NCBI GenBank assembly: GCA_947247005.1
Contig: OX365946.1
Coordinates: 51,176,734 to 51,240,733 of the forward strand
Source of the DNA: Spisula solida
Taxonomy: Eukaryota > Mollusca > Bivalvia > Venerida > Mactridae
Reading direction: 5' to 3'
DNA: 64,000 nt
A model generated the notes under the pieces. It was not told the origin of the DNA. It saw nothing but the letters and a program-made list of their open reading frames with translations, and ran no database searches. The translations under genes were made by a program, and so were the position numbers. Below, piece by piece: positions 44,658 through 57,924 of the stretch (positions within the stretch are counted from its first letter, which is position 1; the number at the start of each line of letters is the position of its first letter).

Positions 44658-47600
44658 TATAGTCCAGTCATTCTACAGTAAAACTAGGCTTAACCTCAAA
44701 CAAATTGCAAAAGAAATAAATTTGACAGTTTTTGCATCAGAAAACATTGACAAATAACATATCAAAAGTCTAAAAAAATCTAGGGTGGGGAAGTTGCCGA
44801 AAAATTAACATATCTAAGGTCACTACTGGAAACACTAAAGCTGCTTTTATGACAGTGTTTATTTTCATTTCCATGTAACCTAAGTACACAGTAAAGTAAT
44901 TGGAATATGAACAATAGTATAAACAGATGAAAATAACGTGGCATAGATAACAAATAAAAACCATTTTTGATTTAATATAGATGCATAAAAACCAGTACAA
45001 GTGGGTGGGGTAATGGAGTGTGACAATTTCAGAAACAAGTTCCGGTGTAACCTCTAGATCAACAAGGTATAAGTACTGTCTACCGAAATGAATTGTTATT
45101 ATGTGAAAGTTCTGACGCTGCAAGCATAAATTGCAAAAATGATGGCGTTCTGTGAAATTCAAGTTGGCGTCCAAGATGGCCGTCTTCTTTAGCATTACCA
45201 GTTAAAATAAAAATAGATACATGAAAATAGCAGGAATATATGACAACATTCATTGAAATTAATGTCCTTAAAGGATGTATTAGAAAAACCACAAACGTCT
45301 GTTAAAAAATATTTTAGATACACTATTTAGTCAATGTTATTTGCAGGTAAACACAGATGCAATTTCACCTTTCAAATCTCTTATGTCTTTGGTAATGATT
45401 TATAATGTTGATTAATACATAATCTAAAATACACTTTTATGAATAAATGGTATAATATAAAAACGCCTCTTTAATTTGAACACAGTGCATCCATACAGTC
45501 TGACATGTAATAAGTGGTTTTATTACCCCACCCACCAATTTCACACAATTAATGTGTAATCGAGTATTTTGGAAGTTTCACAAACTAACTTCGTCGTGCA
45601 TAATGTTTATTAAATCATAAATGTAAACTGGTACACATACAAAATTTGTCATTTCTATGCCGAGATCACTCCAAGAAATCCAAGATGGCGTTCAATATGG
45701 ACGTCGTGGTATAAGAAAAGTCATTAATTTGGCTATATAGATGATACAGGTATATTACTTTCAACTTTGTATCCTAAATTAGTATCAGTTCTTGACAACC
45801 CGGTGTGTTCTATCAAATATTTCTGTGAATCACTGGTTGTAAATAGTATCTCTACTTCATTATCCTTGGATACAGTGCGACTTGAAACTACTTTATATGT
45901 ATGTATGAATCCGAGATCAACTAGCAAGTCGATACCATGCCATGTATTATGTCCACCAATATTGCTAAGTGTGTGACTGTGTGGTGTTGTAAGAATGAAC
46001 TGACAGGAACTGTTGGAATACATGTTCCATGAGATAAAGCAACACATACATCACACATCTGTATTTCAGAGAGTATGTGACACCAAACAATTTAAAATAA
46101 CTTAAACCACATATATATACTAATGTATTCGAAGAAATTTCGAGACAAAGGTTGATCAAGTTGTACACTAAATCAAGCTGTAATTAAAGGTAAACCGATT
46201 GTCCTATAGAACATTTCTTTATCCGACATAAATCTCTTGCTTTTCAACGCTACCGGATTCTGTGTATTGTCAAATTGACGAAAACCACAAGTTTGTAATT
46301 ATGTTAAGAACAAACAGTAACATTTTAGATATTAAAATGCGTGTTTAGTATCTTGCCGAGTCGGCCAAGACGTATGGGTGCTTTTCCAGACCAGAAGATT
46401 ATGTTGGACTGGTGATAAATACCTTCCATAGCAAGTGAATTACTAGTATACACACAGTCGCACACCTATATATCACGAACATCATCAGTGTTTTGTTCTT
46501 TCAAAACAGAATATTGAAAGTCAAAGTGTATAGACATAAAAATCCGGAGGTATATTTTTGTCTGTAACTCAATTACTTGATACTTGGGTAAGTTTAATTA
46601 GGTTTAATTATAAGGAATGTTTTAATTCAAAAAGTCTTGACACACTAACACATTTCAATTTGTATAATGTCAAAAAGAAATGCAAATATCGAAATGGAGA
46701 TTGCATTTGAATGTCAAATGATGTACGAACAACAATAGGATTTAAAGGTAGATATATGATACACCGGTTCATGTCTGAGATTGAACCAAAGTGCCAGGTC
46801 CAACCGTAGAACTTGTCAGGAAATGTCATTATTTACATGCATATTATTTATTTATTCTTCTTACCTTAATGTTCTCCTTTATATGTCTTGCAAACTCTGT
46901 TAAATAAACGCTGGCTGGTAATCATAGAACATCAGGATAACAGAGCTCGATGTTACGCTTAATTTTTGCCAGCATAATTATACTAGTATCATAAATGTAA
47001 GGCTCAATACTAGATCGCCTGTGAATATACATGTTGGAATACTTGTTAACATCTAGGAGTTCAATGCCCGACCTTAATTAGACCTGCGTTCAATGCTTGC
47101 TAGAATGTGTCCATAGTAGATACACGCTCGACATTAGATCTAAACGCAATGCTGACCGGAGAAGGTTCAGTTAGACATTCTTACTAGTGTATGATCACAG
47201 TGCAACACTCGACCTTAGATCTGCATTGAATGCTGCAGGAGTAGGTCCAATTAAACATAAGTTCAATCTTTACTAGATTATGTCCACAGTACAATGTTCG
47301 ACATTAAACCTACAGGACAAGGATCGGTTAGACTTACGTTCAATGCTTACAAGAGAAGGTCCAAAGTGCAGGAACCGATCTTAGACCAAATTGGAATATT
47401 GGATTAGGTCCAGTTAGACTATACGTTCTATGCTTGCTGGAGTAGGTTCAGGTAGACCTACATTAAATGCTTGCTGGGGTTTGTCCAGAGTACCGGACTC
47501 CTAATACATACCTTAAATGTTTGCTGGAATAGAAATGTAGGGCCAGTTCAGACCTACGTTCAAGACTTGCTAAAATGGGTCCATTTAAACCATCGTTCAA

Positions 47601-48400
47601 TGCTATCTATAGTATGTCCACAGTGCAACGATCGACCTAAGACATGTGTTCAATGCTGGCTAGAGTTGGTCTACAGTGCAAGGCTATATCTAAAACTTAG
47701 GTTCAATGCATACTTGTAAAATAAGGTCAAATTAGACCTAAGTTTGTTGGAATAGGCCTAGAGTACGTGCAGCCCTAAATCTAGACATGTGTACAAAGCA
47801 AGGTTAACGTAAGTATGTAGACTCTACATGTGTATAATATATCACTAATTTAATTCGTCAAAGACACCAACAATATCAATAGAAACATACATAAACTGTA
47901 TTGTTACCCGTAAGGGCGATTAAGACAATGTCCAAAATGCGCTTCCGTAGAGAGAGGAATTTTATGCATAATCTCAACGTCAAAATAACGCCGATTTATT
48001 TTCTTAAACCATCGTAAAATATTTGACGTTTGTATATAACAAGATTATTACAGTTCCTATTTTTAAATAATCAACGAAATGGTTTATGTGTACGTGTTAT
48101 TTGATATTTAAATAACATATTCACGGAAATATGACGAGATTATGCCTTCGTAATTACACAGTTCATCGCACGCGCTAAGTGGATATGACGTCACTATGGC
48201 GAGTTATATTTGCCATGTCGTAGTTCGAAAAAAATGAACAAGTTTAAGGTTAAATTTCATCGTTTTCCCCATCTCAGATTTTTCTAGACTTTTTATATGA
48301 TTATAAGCATACATTTTATTTTATCTACATAATTATCGAAAAAGATATTCTTTTGCAATTAGTTTGAGGTTAAATCGTAGAATGACTGGACTATTACAGG
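44658..48400. mobile_element. 3.7 kb element with ~130-bp inverted ends
   Basis: ATAGTCCAGTCATTCTAC, TTAACCTCAAAC and AATTGCAAAAGAA at 44658-44717 recur in reverse complement at 48346-48396. Similarity continues inward (AAAAGTCTA-AAAAATCT, TGGGGAA) to about 44795 and 48262. The left end has about 10 extra bases. The interior has an inverted pair with ACCCCACCCACCAA at 45001/45530, two copies of TCCAAGATGGC, and a decayed satellite, but no transposase. It was probably a non-autonomous DNA element or a composite. The target duplication is not clear. Confidence 0.55.
47055..47780 (+). repeat. Decayed satellite (TTCAATGCTTGCTAGAATAGGTCCA type)
   Basis: Words such as TAGACCTACGTTCAATGCTT, GCTGGAGTAGGT and CCACAGTGCAAC-CTCGACC recur some twelve times, 40-80 bases apart, with heavy drift. 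No unit is intact. It lies within the inverted-end element at 44658. Confidence 0.65.
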
Positions 48401-48770
48401 GAAATAACATTGGCCAACAATTGGTTGGCTCAAACTGTTGCAAGTGCTGTACAATCCTTCCAGTAAGTTATTGAGAAGTAATTACGGAAGGTTAAACATC
48501 GAGCTTTGATAATCAGCTTAAGGGCTAAAACTGATGAAATTTCGAACTGGGTTTCAAATATAATGTAAGTGTCTGTACTCATGCACATGAGCATACATCA
48601 TACACTTGATAGTAAATAGCTCATTTTTTTTTCTGAAACTATGTTGCTGGGATAGGACATGGCGAGAAGTAGTCACGAGTGTGCTTTCTTGGTCCAGGCT
48701 TTTTACTTCAATGTCAAGGTTAAACACTGGTGTACATATGCTTATAATTGGTCTCCTACCAGTTTTCGAC

Positions 48771-48800
48771 CGGATTTAAAAACGCGACACAGGGGTAGGT
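48771..48800 (+). repeat. Solitary end of the 637-bp MITE
   Basis: CGGATTTAAAAACGCGACAC plus AGGGGTAGGTTG matches the left end at 37344. No right end follows within the next few kb. Confidence 0.65.
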
Positions 48801-49399
48801 TGACTTGTACCAGGAATATAAACAATATGCTAGTAATATAGTAAAAAATAATTATTATATATGGTCTTGGCCGTCATTATTATACCCAAATATAAAACAT
48901 CTGATAAGCACGAGGGTTGTACGGAACGTTTTGAGACTGTGTCTATATCTCAAAAGGTATCAGACAGAATTCAATAACTAGTTTACAGCTGTGAAGATAA
49001 ACTTTCCATGAGTATTCTATGAAACCATTAAAGTGTTTAAATAATGTATTGCAAGATATTGTTTGCCAAGACAATATAGCGCCTCACGCAGCATTTCAAA
49101 ATTGACGTGTTTTCACAATTCGTAAATGGCTCGCCATCTGAATATTTTGCATATTAATCTATCTACCGTCACACATAATTTCATCAGATAGACATAATAA
49201 AAAATTATGCTGTACCGCTGCTAGAAGTTTCGCAGATATAATATGGTAAACACGTTTGTAACAATCAGTGGAAGAAGACAAGATGCGGGGAAAAATCGAC
49301 GTTCAAGTCACTCACATGAATCACACTTTTTATCTTACTAAAATGGAATAAATTAAACTAGACATGTTTAAAGGTATTTCGTTTCGCTTGCTTCAAACG
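48801..49399. other. No gene seen
   Basis: AT-rich without motifs. Confidence 0.4.
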
Positions 49400-50110
49400 T
49401 TAAGTGACGAGCATGAAGATTTGAACGACTTAAAGCCGAACTGAAGACCGTCAATGAAAAGTGAACAGAAATTACAATATGCGAGGGACATGGAGCAAGA
49501 TTGGCTGATTGCAGTAAGGGGCTATGACCTCAGCTTTGAAAAAACAGACAGGTGCGTATTATGGAATATCTTTAATTATTTTTCAAAGGTAAAGGATTAA
49601 TGGGCTCCTAGACTTCTATCTAAGGAGGAAACTGCTACAGACGCAATAACTAAAATGCGTTCACGACGTCGCGCGTCAACGAAATGCTCCGTTGTTACCT
49701 GCACTTATTAAAATATTTGCTGTGTATGAACTTTTTGTGGTATCTAAACGAAACTTAAGTGACGAGCATGAAGATTTGAACGACTTAAAGCCGAACTGAA
49801 GACCGTCAATGAAAAGTGAACAGAAATTACAATATGCGAGGGACATGGAGCAAGATTGGCTGATTGCAGTAAGGGGCTATGACCTCAGCTTTGAAAAAAC
49901 AGACAGGTGCGTATTATGGAATATCTTTAATTATTTTTCAAAGGTAAAGGATTAATGGGCTCCTAGACTTCTATCTAAGGAGGAAACTGCTACAGACGCA
50001 ATAACTAAAATGCGTTCACGACGTCGCGCGTCAACGAAATGCTCCGTTGTTACCTGCACTTATTAAAATATTTGCTGTGTATGAACTTTTTGTGGTATCT
50101 AAACGAAACT
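49400..50110 (+). repeat. 355-bp tandem duplication, apparently identical copies
   Basis: The block beginning TTAAGTGACGAGCATGAAGA recurs at an offset of 355 (49400-49754 and 49755-50110). I saw no difference between the copies. Each contains a possible exon: an ATG and about 30 codons including MEQDWLIAVRGYDLSFEKTD, ending at CAGACAG/GTGCGT, a donor-like site. Identity implies a very recent duplication, or an assembly error. Confidence 0.9.
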
Positions 50111-50333
50111 TTCAGAAACAGTCTAAATTGGATTGATCTATAGGCTAGTAAAATGTATTCCTCAGTAGTTTCATTAATATGAACAGTCTCAACACTTCGG
50201 ACATGCCTCGTAATAATGGAAAAGTCACACTGATAAGACATTTATTCAGAAAATAAAAGTAACATATTTATCGGGAAAATATGATGAACGCTGAATACGA
50301 TCAGCCGGTGATGAGGTCGAATGTTTTTTTTAT

Positions 50334-50383
50334 AAAAAAGCTAAACAATTCAAATGGTAAAAAAGCTAAACAATTCAAATGGT
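50334..50383. repeat. 25-bp tandem duplication
   Basis: AAAAAAGCTAAACAATTCAA followed by ATGGT occurs twice head to tail. Confidence 0.9.
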
Positions 50384-51069
50384 AAATTAAATAACTTAAA
50401 TGACATATCGAATTATTTCAACAGCGTTGTAACAAAAGAAAGTGATTGAGGGTCTGTACATTTGACTCGAGTCCGCAACATTTGGAAAAATTGTTTTACA
50501 TGCTGTACGCCAACAGTTGGGCAAAGGTGTGACTTTCATTTTCTGGAGTGATGCCTTGAGTATGCAATACTTCATTACACGCTTGTCTCTTCTTCATTAG
50601 CTTGGTACCAAAATGACGTAAAAAGTATAACTTTAATATATTACATAATTATGCATAAAAGATTTAGTTTTGTTTTCCTTGTAAAGATTATCAAACCCCC
50701 ACTGTCTCGTTTTTAGATTCGTTAAGAATAGGTTTGCCATCTTGGATTATGTCATAATTGAAACAGTTTCCATGCTAGGTTTATGAAACCTTGTATATGG
50801 GTATATGTGCAGATAAGGCGATTATGAACATAGATGTTTAAATCATTCGGACAAAAATTGTGGCAACAAAAAAAATCGAAAATAATTTCAAGGGTCGCCA
50901 CTTCAAACCGGTAGGTGACTTCCGTCTTGCTTGCAATTCTTAATGACTTGTTCATTTTGACGTTGCTCTGCCGACACATACCCAGGTAACCATTTAAGCT
51001 TCATTCTATGAAGCTGTTCAGTTTGAAAAAGTTTAGTGACGTATGTTATAACCAGACAAGGACTTATCT
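50384..51069. other. No gene seen
   Basis: No convincing frame or repeat. Confidence 0.4.
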
Positions 51070-51245
51070 GGGGAGCGATGGCCTCGAGGTAAGTCGGGCG
51101 CGCTCTGGGATCAAGATGTCCCGGGTTTGATCCCCGTCTGTGTCGTTTTAAGAATAGCCCACATTGCGCCACTGCACCCATGTATATGTATGGGTACCTG
51201 AGGGAGTAAACCAATGTGATGTAGCTGCTACCAGCGATATATTGA
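51070..51245 (+). repeat. tRNA-derived SINE
   Basis: GGGGAGCGATGGCCTCGAGG (A-box region) is followed 35 bases later by CCCGGGTTTGATCCCCG (B box close to GGTTCGANNCC). A non-tRNA body with CACATTGCGCCACTGCACCC and TATGGGTACCTGAGGGAGTA follows. RNA polymerase III promoters of this type drive SINE transcription. No clear tail or target duplication was found. Confidence 0.6.
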
Positions 51246-52415
51246 CTCAAACACAGATAGACTGGCCTCCTCCGTATATAACTGAATATTTTTCAGCGTT
51301 AGATGCCTAGCTTGGATTTCGACCTACTTTAACAACCAATGAAATGTTTATAAATATCTCCGGGGTCAATCAAATGCAAACTACTGATTCAATTTATTAT
51401 TGTATTCTTTTCACAAAAGGTTATGCCCGATTTTAAATTATTGCATTTTTCTCTTGTGCTAAACTTATAGTACTTTACTCGCCTGTCTGCTATACCATAC
51501 TTTATTTCTGTACAAGACAATACAAGTCTACGATGAAAGGGATCAGCAATTATTTTTAAAACAGAAATATTGTTTGGGTCTTAATTACGAACATCATCAA
51601 TCGAAAAAAAAAATGTTAATAGGGTTGGATCAATATGCATTAAAATATGTCTATATTGTCATCAATTAATAGCTGCTATATTCACGCAAACAAATTTATT
51701 CATTGTATTAAATAGCAGTAACTTGTCCTTTCACGTCCAGGGGAGAAATTGGATTTGTATTCCATCAATTACAGTGTTGAACCTTGTGTGACCTCTTGCT
51801 ACTCCAGTCAGAAGGAGAAGCTAGCAACTATCCCAATATTATGTATACGTGATCAGTACATTCTGCTAGTACAGGTTATCTCATGACCTGTTCTATAAAT
51901 AGTGTGGATACTCCTTGGTTATCTGAAGGTCGGCCAAGCAATGTAAACCAGGGCTGTTCAGTGTTAAAAGTACCATTGTTTTGAACTGGTTTTAAACTTC
52001 TAAACACAAAATAAAATGCAAAACATTAGTTTTTTGGAAAAAAAGTTTGGTCATATGAATACTCTGAACGTCGCCTCTACTGAAGTGGAGGCTACTACTG
52101 GGATGCTTTTTCGTTTTACTGAATATAAAATTAACATTAGTTTGTATATTGTAAAACAACATTCATAATTAGCAACATCTGTAACCATGTTTTGTCCTAA
52201 TATAATCTAATAAGCTTTCATTAAACTTCTTGACATCAATACAGTAGATCATGTACTTCAAAAACCAACAGAAAACATAATATTTTATAATTCCGATAAA
52301 CTTAGGGCGTGCAGTTTAGTTTTTAATGAGAAGAATACAACAACGTGAAAATGCATATTTCTAGAGAAAAATGCACAAATGTCATGGACCATTCTTTATT
52401 TCGTATATCAAGTGT
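51246..52415. other. No gene; old repeat at its start
   Basis: 51290-51480 loosely matches 38200-38380. The rest shows nothing. Confidence 0.4.
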
Positions 52416-52416
52416 G

Positions 52417-52586
52417 CAGTCAACTTAATTGTAGATTAATTGAAACAATACATGTAACAATCGCAGACTGTCATTAAACTCAGTCAACTTAATTGTAAAT
52501 TAATTGAAACAATACATGTAACAATCGTAGACTGTCATTAAACTCAACGCTGTATATCTTTTTTAAAGATATTTCTTGTTTAAATG
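52417..52586. repeat. 64-bp tandem duplication next to a repeat end
   Basis: Two 64-base units starting CAGTCAACTTAATTGTA lie at 52417 and 52481 with about two differences. They are followed at 52546 by CAACGCTGTATATC and AAAGATATTTCTTGTTTAA, a reverse copy of the hairpin end of the 0.7 kb repeat. The units may be tandem copies internal to that family. Confidence 0.75.
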
Positions 52587-52589
52587 TGT

Positions 52590-53359
52590 AACAACGATTT
52601 ATTCGATGTTAACATTCAAAATAGCTTCATCGTGACAAGTTTGATTACATGCCTAAATGTGTAATTGGTCTCTATTAAGACGAACAATCTCTAGACGTAC
52701 TAATTTCCCGAAGCACCATGAACACATGTAATGCGTAAAAACCAAATTTCAATATTCCATAATAGCACACTTTGGCATTACAAAGCAATCATCTTAGTTC
52801 TCTTACTTGATTTACTTCCTCATAAGACGCGCAAAATCGTTGGAAGACAAAAATAGAGCATGACCCGAAGACACGAAGCGATGGTTTAATTTGTATCCAT
52901 TTGACAACAGCAGATACAACATATCTGTTTTCAAGTACGTGTGTATCGAAGAGTTGAAGACAGATATTGTAAGTTGAGCAAATCAAGTATTCGTGAAATG
53001 AAAAAGGCCCTAAGGTCGGATGACGGAGCTGCAGGCAAAGACGAATACTTGATGGTGCATTTTGTTGTAGCGAAACAATATAAAGGTAAGTAACGGCTTG
53101 TGATCCAAGCACATGATTCGAAATATAGTGGCGTAAACAAATACCTCACCATCTCATATACGTAATTGTGGATTAATCGACTTTACTCATAATATCGTGA
53201 TATTATGATTGTTACTCATTTCAAAATTATTTATTTTGTCTTCAAAAGATATTGCGCGTACTTAAACCTACAGACTGTAATGCAGTCTATCGTTATCGAG
53301 TATTTTTTTCAAATAGGTGATATAATTAATGTTTGGTTAAGTGTTTTATGTCTCTGCAT
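52590..53359. other. No gene seen
   Basis: Two overlapping minus-strand frames (52789-53152) look random. Nothing else was found. Confidence 0.4.
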
Positions 53360-53600
53360 CTACTGATGGGGGAGGCATAGTAGTGATTGAACCGTCCGTC
53401 CGTTAGTCTGTATGTTAATCAAAACCTTCATGTTCTTGTAACTCAAATACGTTCAAAGTCCATCAAAGCATTGCTTTCGAACCTGGCATAATTGTTTACC
53501 ATCATAAATTCCTGACATTGCCAAGGCCATTAAACAATTTCCAGCATTTCTACAGAATGATGGCCCCTGACTCAGCTAGTTAGTATAGACACTTTACTGA
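53360..53600 (+). repeat. Fragment of a dispersed bivalve-type repeat
   Basis: CTACTGATGGGGGAGGCATA, CCGTCCGTCCGTTAG and TCAAAGCATTGCTTTCGAAC run in the order I recall for a common clam repeat. Single partial copy. Confidence 0.4.
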
Positions 53601-54589
53601 TTTACTCTCGTTTATTATCAATCACATTATTATTACCATCAATCGTGCATCTGTAGTAACGTAAAATAAACATTTTACTTGTACAGTAAACAATATTTCA
53701 TTTTTGTTTTGCATTTGACATTCATTACAAAGCGAGCATCACAATTAGTTTGTACAAGGGATTATAGTTCCTTTATGCAATGCAGACACGTTAATTCAAT
53801 TATAGACAAACTTAGTAAATCAGCCAGACGACTTGAAATATCTGTTTTCCAATAGACTGACTTTTATTTTCATTAGTTATATCTCCATAAATGACTCGTT
53901 ATAATCAGGCGCACCACATCGTCTTAATATTTAATAAGTATATTATATGCATGATGTTGTTTAGGTCTGATCTACTGATTACGTCAAATATTTTATGATT
54001 GAATCTCGCGCCAGTTTGGAACCAGTGTATATCATTAGCCTTGTATTTTGTGGAACGCATCAACCGTCTCGATATAATACTGTTTATTTCCCCCTGTGCA
54101 AACATCAAATTGTTATGTGGACAAAACAGAGTGGTTTGTACATTTCGTCTTAACAACCAGCTGTAGTAGTTATGTACATTAATTTTGTAATGTGGTTCAG
54201 AAATATGAGCAAAACCAGGGTACTTGTACAACGTGATATTTTGGCTATAAAGGTGCACGAAAGAATGGCCGAAACGGTCGATTCAGGTAAATTGTTTCGT
54301 CATTTTATTCATTTATTCCGTCTAAGCAAGAGCAAGATGAGGGGAAAAAACAAAGAAACGCTCTGATGTATGTTTTATGTACGTATACTTAGTGAAATAT
54401 ATCACCGAATTATCCAAATCTGGCATAATTGTGTACAATTATGAACATTTTATGGTAAAAGACATTCGTATTTATCAATGATAGGCGACGTTCAGTACTC
54501 TAGTGTCAGTTTATTCAGGGCTGTCACTTTCATACAATGTAAAACATGGGGATAGGACTTATTCCGAACTTAGGGTTATCCATCAAAAA
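53601..54589. other. No gene seen
   Basis: A 117-codon minus-strand frame at 53905-54258 has no recognisable motif, and the composition does not favour coding. Confidence 0.35.
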
Positions 54590-54955
54590 CAAATGGTTTT
54601 CTTTAACGTTTACACGTGTACAAAATAAACGAAGGGTCATAATTCTGTAAAACACTGACGAAATAAAAAAAAATATCGATATGCGCTAGGGCACCTCATT
54701 ACTGAACTTATGTAAGTTTTGACAAAGTTCCTTGGGAAATGTAGGAGTTGTTCACAGACAGAAGAGCTTATGTGTAAAAAACAAAGCGCCATAACGCCAT
54801 CAACAACGCTGGGGCACTTCTTGGCAGTAATGCGGTGAAAGTTTCATCAAATCCATTAAGAAATGTAGGAGTCGCACATAGAAGAGCAGGAATGACGCCT
54901 AGCATTACCATATCCCCTTCGCCTTCGGTGTGGGATAATAAGATAAATTGTATTG
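54590..54955 (+). repeat. Dispersed repeat with two GTAGGAGT units
   Basis: GAAGGGTCATAATTCTGTAA opens it. Two similar units of about 130 bases carry TTGACAAAGTTCC/TTTCATCAAATCC, then AAATGTAGGAGT. It ends ATATCCCCTTCGCCTTCGGT then GGGATAATAAG. The layout recalls tandem-unit bivalve elements with a CCTTCGGC-GGGATAA end. Confidence 0.5.
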
Positions 54956-56802
54956 TCTATATACATACTGTCCTGCAAACAAGTGACCGACCTGATTAAA
55001 CGAGTTCAAACTACTGATACTCTATCGGTGTAGAAATCAACCAATTTCTGTTGCATGATCGTATCAATATATATGGTATTAAGACACCATTGATGTTATT
55101 ATAGATGTCTACACTACTTACCGATTCTGACGCATCCTGTACTTTGATTCTTCCAGTTTACATTTGTTGAGGTACGAACGTAAATCATCTGCTTATCATC
55201 ACCCATGAAAGGCACATATATTTTACAAAAATAATGAACAACACAAAGAACTGCAGTAGATCTATGAACATCACAACTCAAGTCATTGTTTTCCTTTAAT
55301 ATATAGAATCACAAAACAGAAAGTGTCAGTAAGTATAGTGTCACGGTCAACATTTTGGCAGGAGTCAAGTTTACATATGATTTATAGCTGTTTTACTGTT
55401 GAAACTTGGTCATCAGCTAGGATATTCAGCTTTTTTATACCCGAGTTCATTCTACTTTTCGACAGCTTCGACTTGGGTGGATCTTTACTTGTTTAATTGG
55501 GCATTGTGCCTTGTATGTGTTTTATGTTTTCTGTGCTCGGTTGGTCCAGTTGGGCATTGTGTTATGTGGTCGGCTGGTTAAGTTGAGTGATGCCTTCCCT
55601 GTCAGACTTAATATTTTCTTTACGTAGGTCCTGATGCTTGAGAATAGAATGAGTATTTCACATCATTATGTGTCACGTTTGACCGCGTCGGTAGGCTGTC
55701 TGAGTAGAGTTCTGTTTCCCTATCCAAGGAAATAATACCTTTTTGTACAATATCCAGTTAGTGCATTGACGTGTTTGCCAACTTTTGTGTCCGATAAATC
55801 GCGCAATCACTTCAGAAATAATTTGTCTATTAAGGTTATGTACATTTGATGAGAAGCTTACATGACTGTACTTTTATACCGCCATATGTTACTGGCCATC
55901 TTAAACGGATTACAAAGCATTATTTTCTTGACACTACGGGTTACCTAATAAACAGTTGACAATCAGTTGATTGATAACAGACTACTATCAGGCACAGTTT
56001 TGCCAATACATTGCCAGTTCTGAAACATGAACGGTGGTAAATTAACCTCTTTCTGATGCTGTATCTATCATTCGCATGTGACCGACATTCGTCGGTGAAT
56101 GAAGTAGCTAATCAGAAGGGTTCTGGTGTTGTCGAGAGAAATGCTGTTTTAAACGGAAAAACAGTTTCAGACTAGTTTTAGGAACTCTTTGTGTCGATAG
56201 TTAAGTTTTACTCCGGGAATAAAATGCAGAAATATTTCGCCGCAACACAAACACCCATATGTATGACAATCAATAGAAACAGTATCAGAATAAATGTATG
56301 GACTTACAAATGATCTGAATCCCATACAGTTTCAGTTTTTGAATCAATTACGTCTTATTGTTTCCGTATCACTCCATCTTGCACAATTGCTCGATGAATA
56401 ACACTGTAACTGTTTTCGAGCAAGATGTTGCATGTGTATTGGCGTATATTTGAGATTTCAATGAAAGTTTTGAAATACGATGGTGCCATAATAATGTCTG
56501 ACGGACATGATCAATACGAAAGAAAACATAGCCCAATACGAGCCATGTAGTCACGTAGTACAACATGATAATATACAGTCATGTACTAGTTAGTGAGGAT
56601 TAAATTGATTCAAATTGGTTATATTCAAACGCTGCTATGACTTTTATTTGAAATAACTTTGTAGACTTCGAACTGAATCTTTTCTATTATACATACTTGC
56701 ATCACGACTTCAACAACGATAGCGAACGCGTATATGACGACATCTCACTACACACAGCATTTCAGTTAAAATGTACCACTTCCGCTAAAACAAACAAGCG
56801 CC
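54956..56802. other. No gene; 55395-55615 is a repeat
   Basis: 55395-55615 (TATTCAGCTTTTTTATACCC, GGGCATTGTG, TATGTTTTCTGTGCTCG, GGCTGGTTAAGTTGAGTG) is related to 3841-4200. The remaining sequence shows nothing. Confidence 0.45.
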
Positions 56803-57088
56803 CACCTGATGACTAGCAGTTAAGGCAGAGTCAGTATTTGTCATGATATTACCTTTATATTTAATTTAGAATTTACATTGACACACTTTGTGGCCAGGTT
56901 TAATAACGTTGATGTTAATAATGTGTATAAAGACCAGCTGCGAACTTGTAGACTTTTTAGAGACAAATATTGTGACCAAGTTTGATAAAGATTAAATGAA
57001 AACTGACTTCTCGAGTGTTAACAGTCCAATTGTTGACGACGGACGCCGGACAAAGGGCGATCACACTTTGTGCTCAGGTGAGCTAAAA
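56803..57088 (-). mobile_element. 145-bp-unit family, short copy (reverse)
   Basis: The left end CCCACCTGATGACTAGCAGT and right end TTGACGACGGACGCCGGACA, GGGCGATCACA and CAGGTGAGCT match the ends at 60767-61985. Only about one and a half decayed units lie between. Relative to 36331 it is inverted. Confidence 0.7.
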
Positions 57089-57924
57089 ATAAAAACTGTT
57101 CCCACAAAGCAATCATTTTTTTCCTGCTTGCGTGTGGACCGTGTTCCTGTTTATACAGGTCATGCTAGGTTATTGTTCTAAACGAAGGTCGTTGTATTAC
57201 AAGTCGTTTTGTACCGGATATTAAAGACGAACTAAAAGTTCTCAGATCATGATCATCTTACCAGAATCATATACAGAAAAAAGATCGATGTTTACAGTTT
57301 TATACATTTGGACATTCTGCTTTTCTGTAAATTTAAATATTGACGGATGAAAATACAAATCCAATACAAATTTGATGAATATGATGAACTGTTTACATTT
57401 CTCCTGAACATGGACAAAGTGCAGTTGCATATACCATATATAATTATCTAGCATGAAATAAGTTCGTATGTATATGAGTTTTGCGTCGATTCGATTAGGT
57501 GACCATTGCAAGCAGTAGTTTAATCAATAAAACATACAACACATATACACTTTTCTTTAACTTCACTCTACTTCCAGGCATGTAATGCAATAGACCATAA
57601 CCGGAGAATGTATCGACTCTCCGTTCTCCCATTCATTTAATTTAAATACAATATACAGGCACTCGTGTCGACATCACGACACCACTAATATTACAAACAA
57701 CCCTGTAGCTTTTACAAAATATGTTTTATTGTTTTCTCCAGTAGCAAGCTTTATACATTTATCTTCAAGATATAACCAAGCTTATGTCAAAATATATCGC
57801 ATTCTAGCCGTTACGAATGCATACATGTAGGCAATATAATAAAATTCAAGCCTATGACCTTGCAATACTTAAGGGCTCTTCACGCGGGAGTGACAACCAA
57901 CGCAACCACATTTATTATACCCCC
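57089..57924. other. No gene seen
   Basis: AT-rich without motifs. Confidence 0.4.

Noticed and set aside
44770..45195. 141-codon minus-strand frame, hydrophobic
   Set aside because: It lies inside the inverted-end element and is rich in Cys/Tyr/Phe from AT-rich DNA; there is no motif.
53905..54258. 117-codon minus-strand frame
   Set aside because: No motif, no splice partners, random-looking composition.
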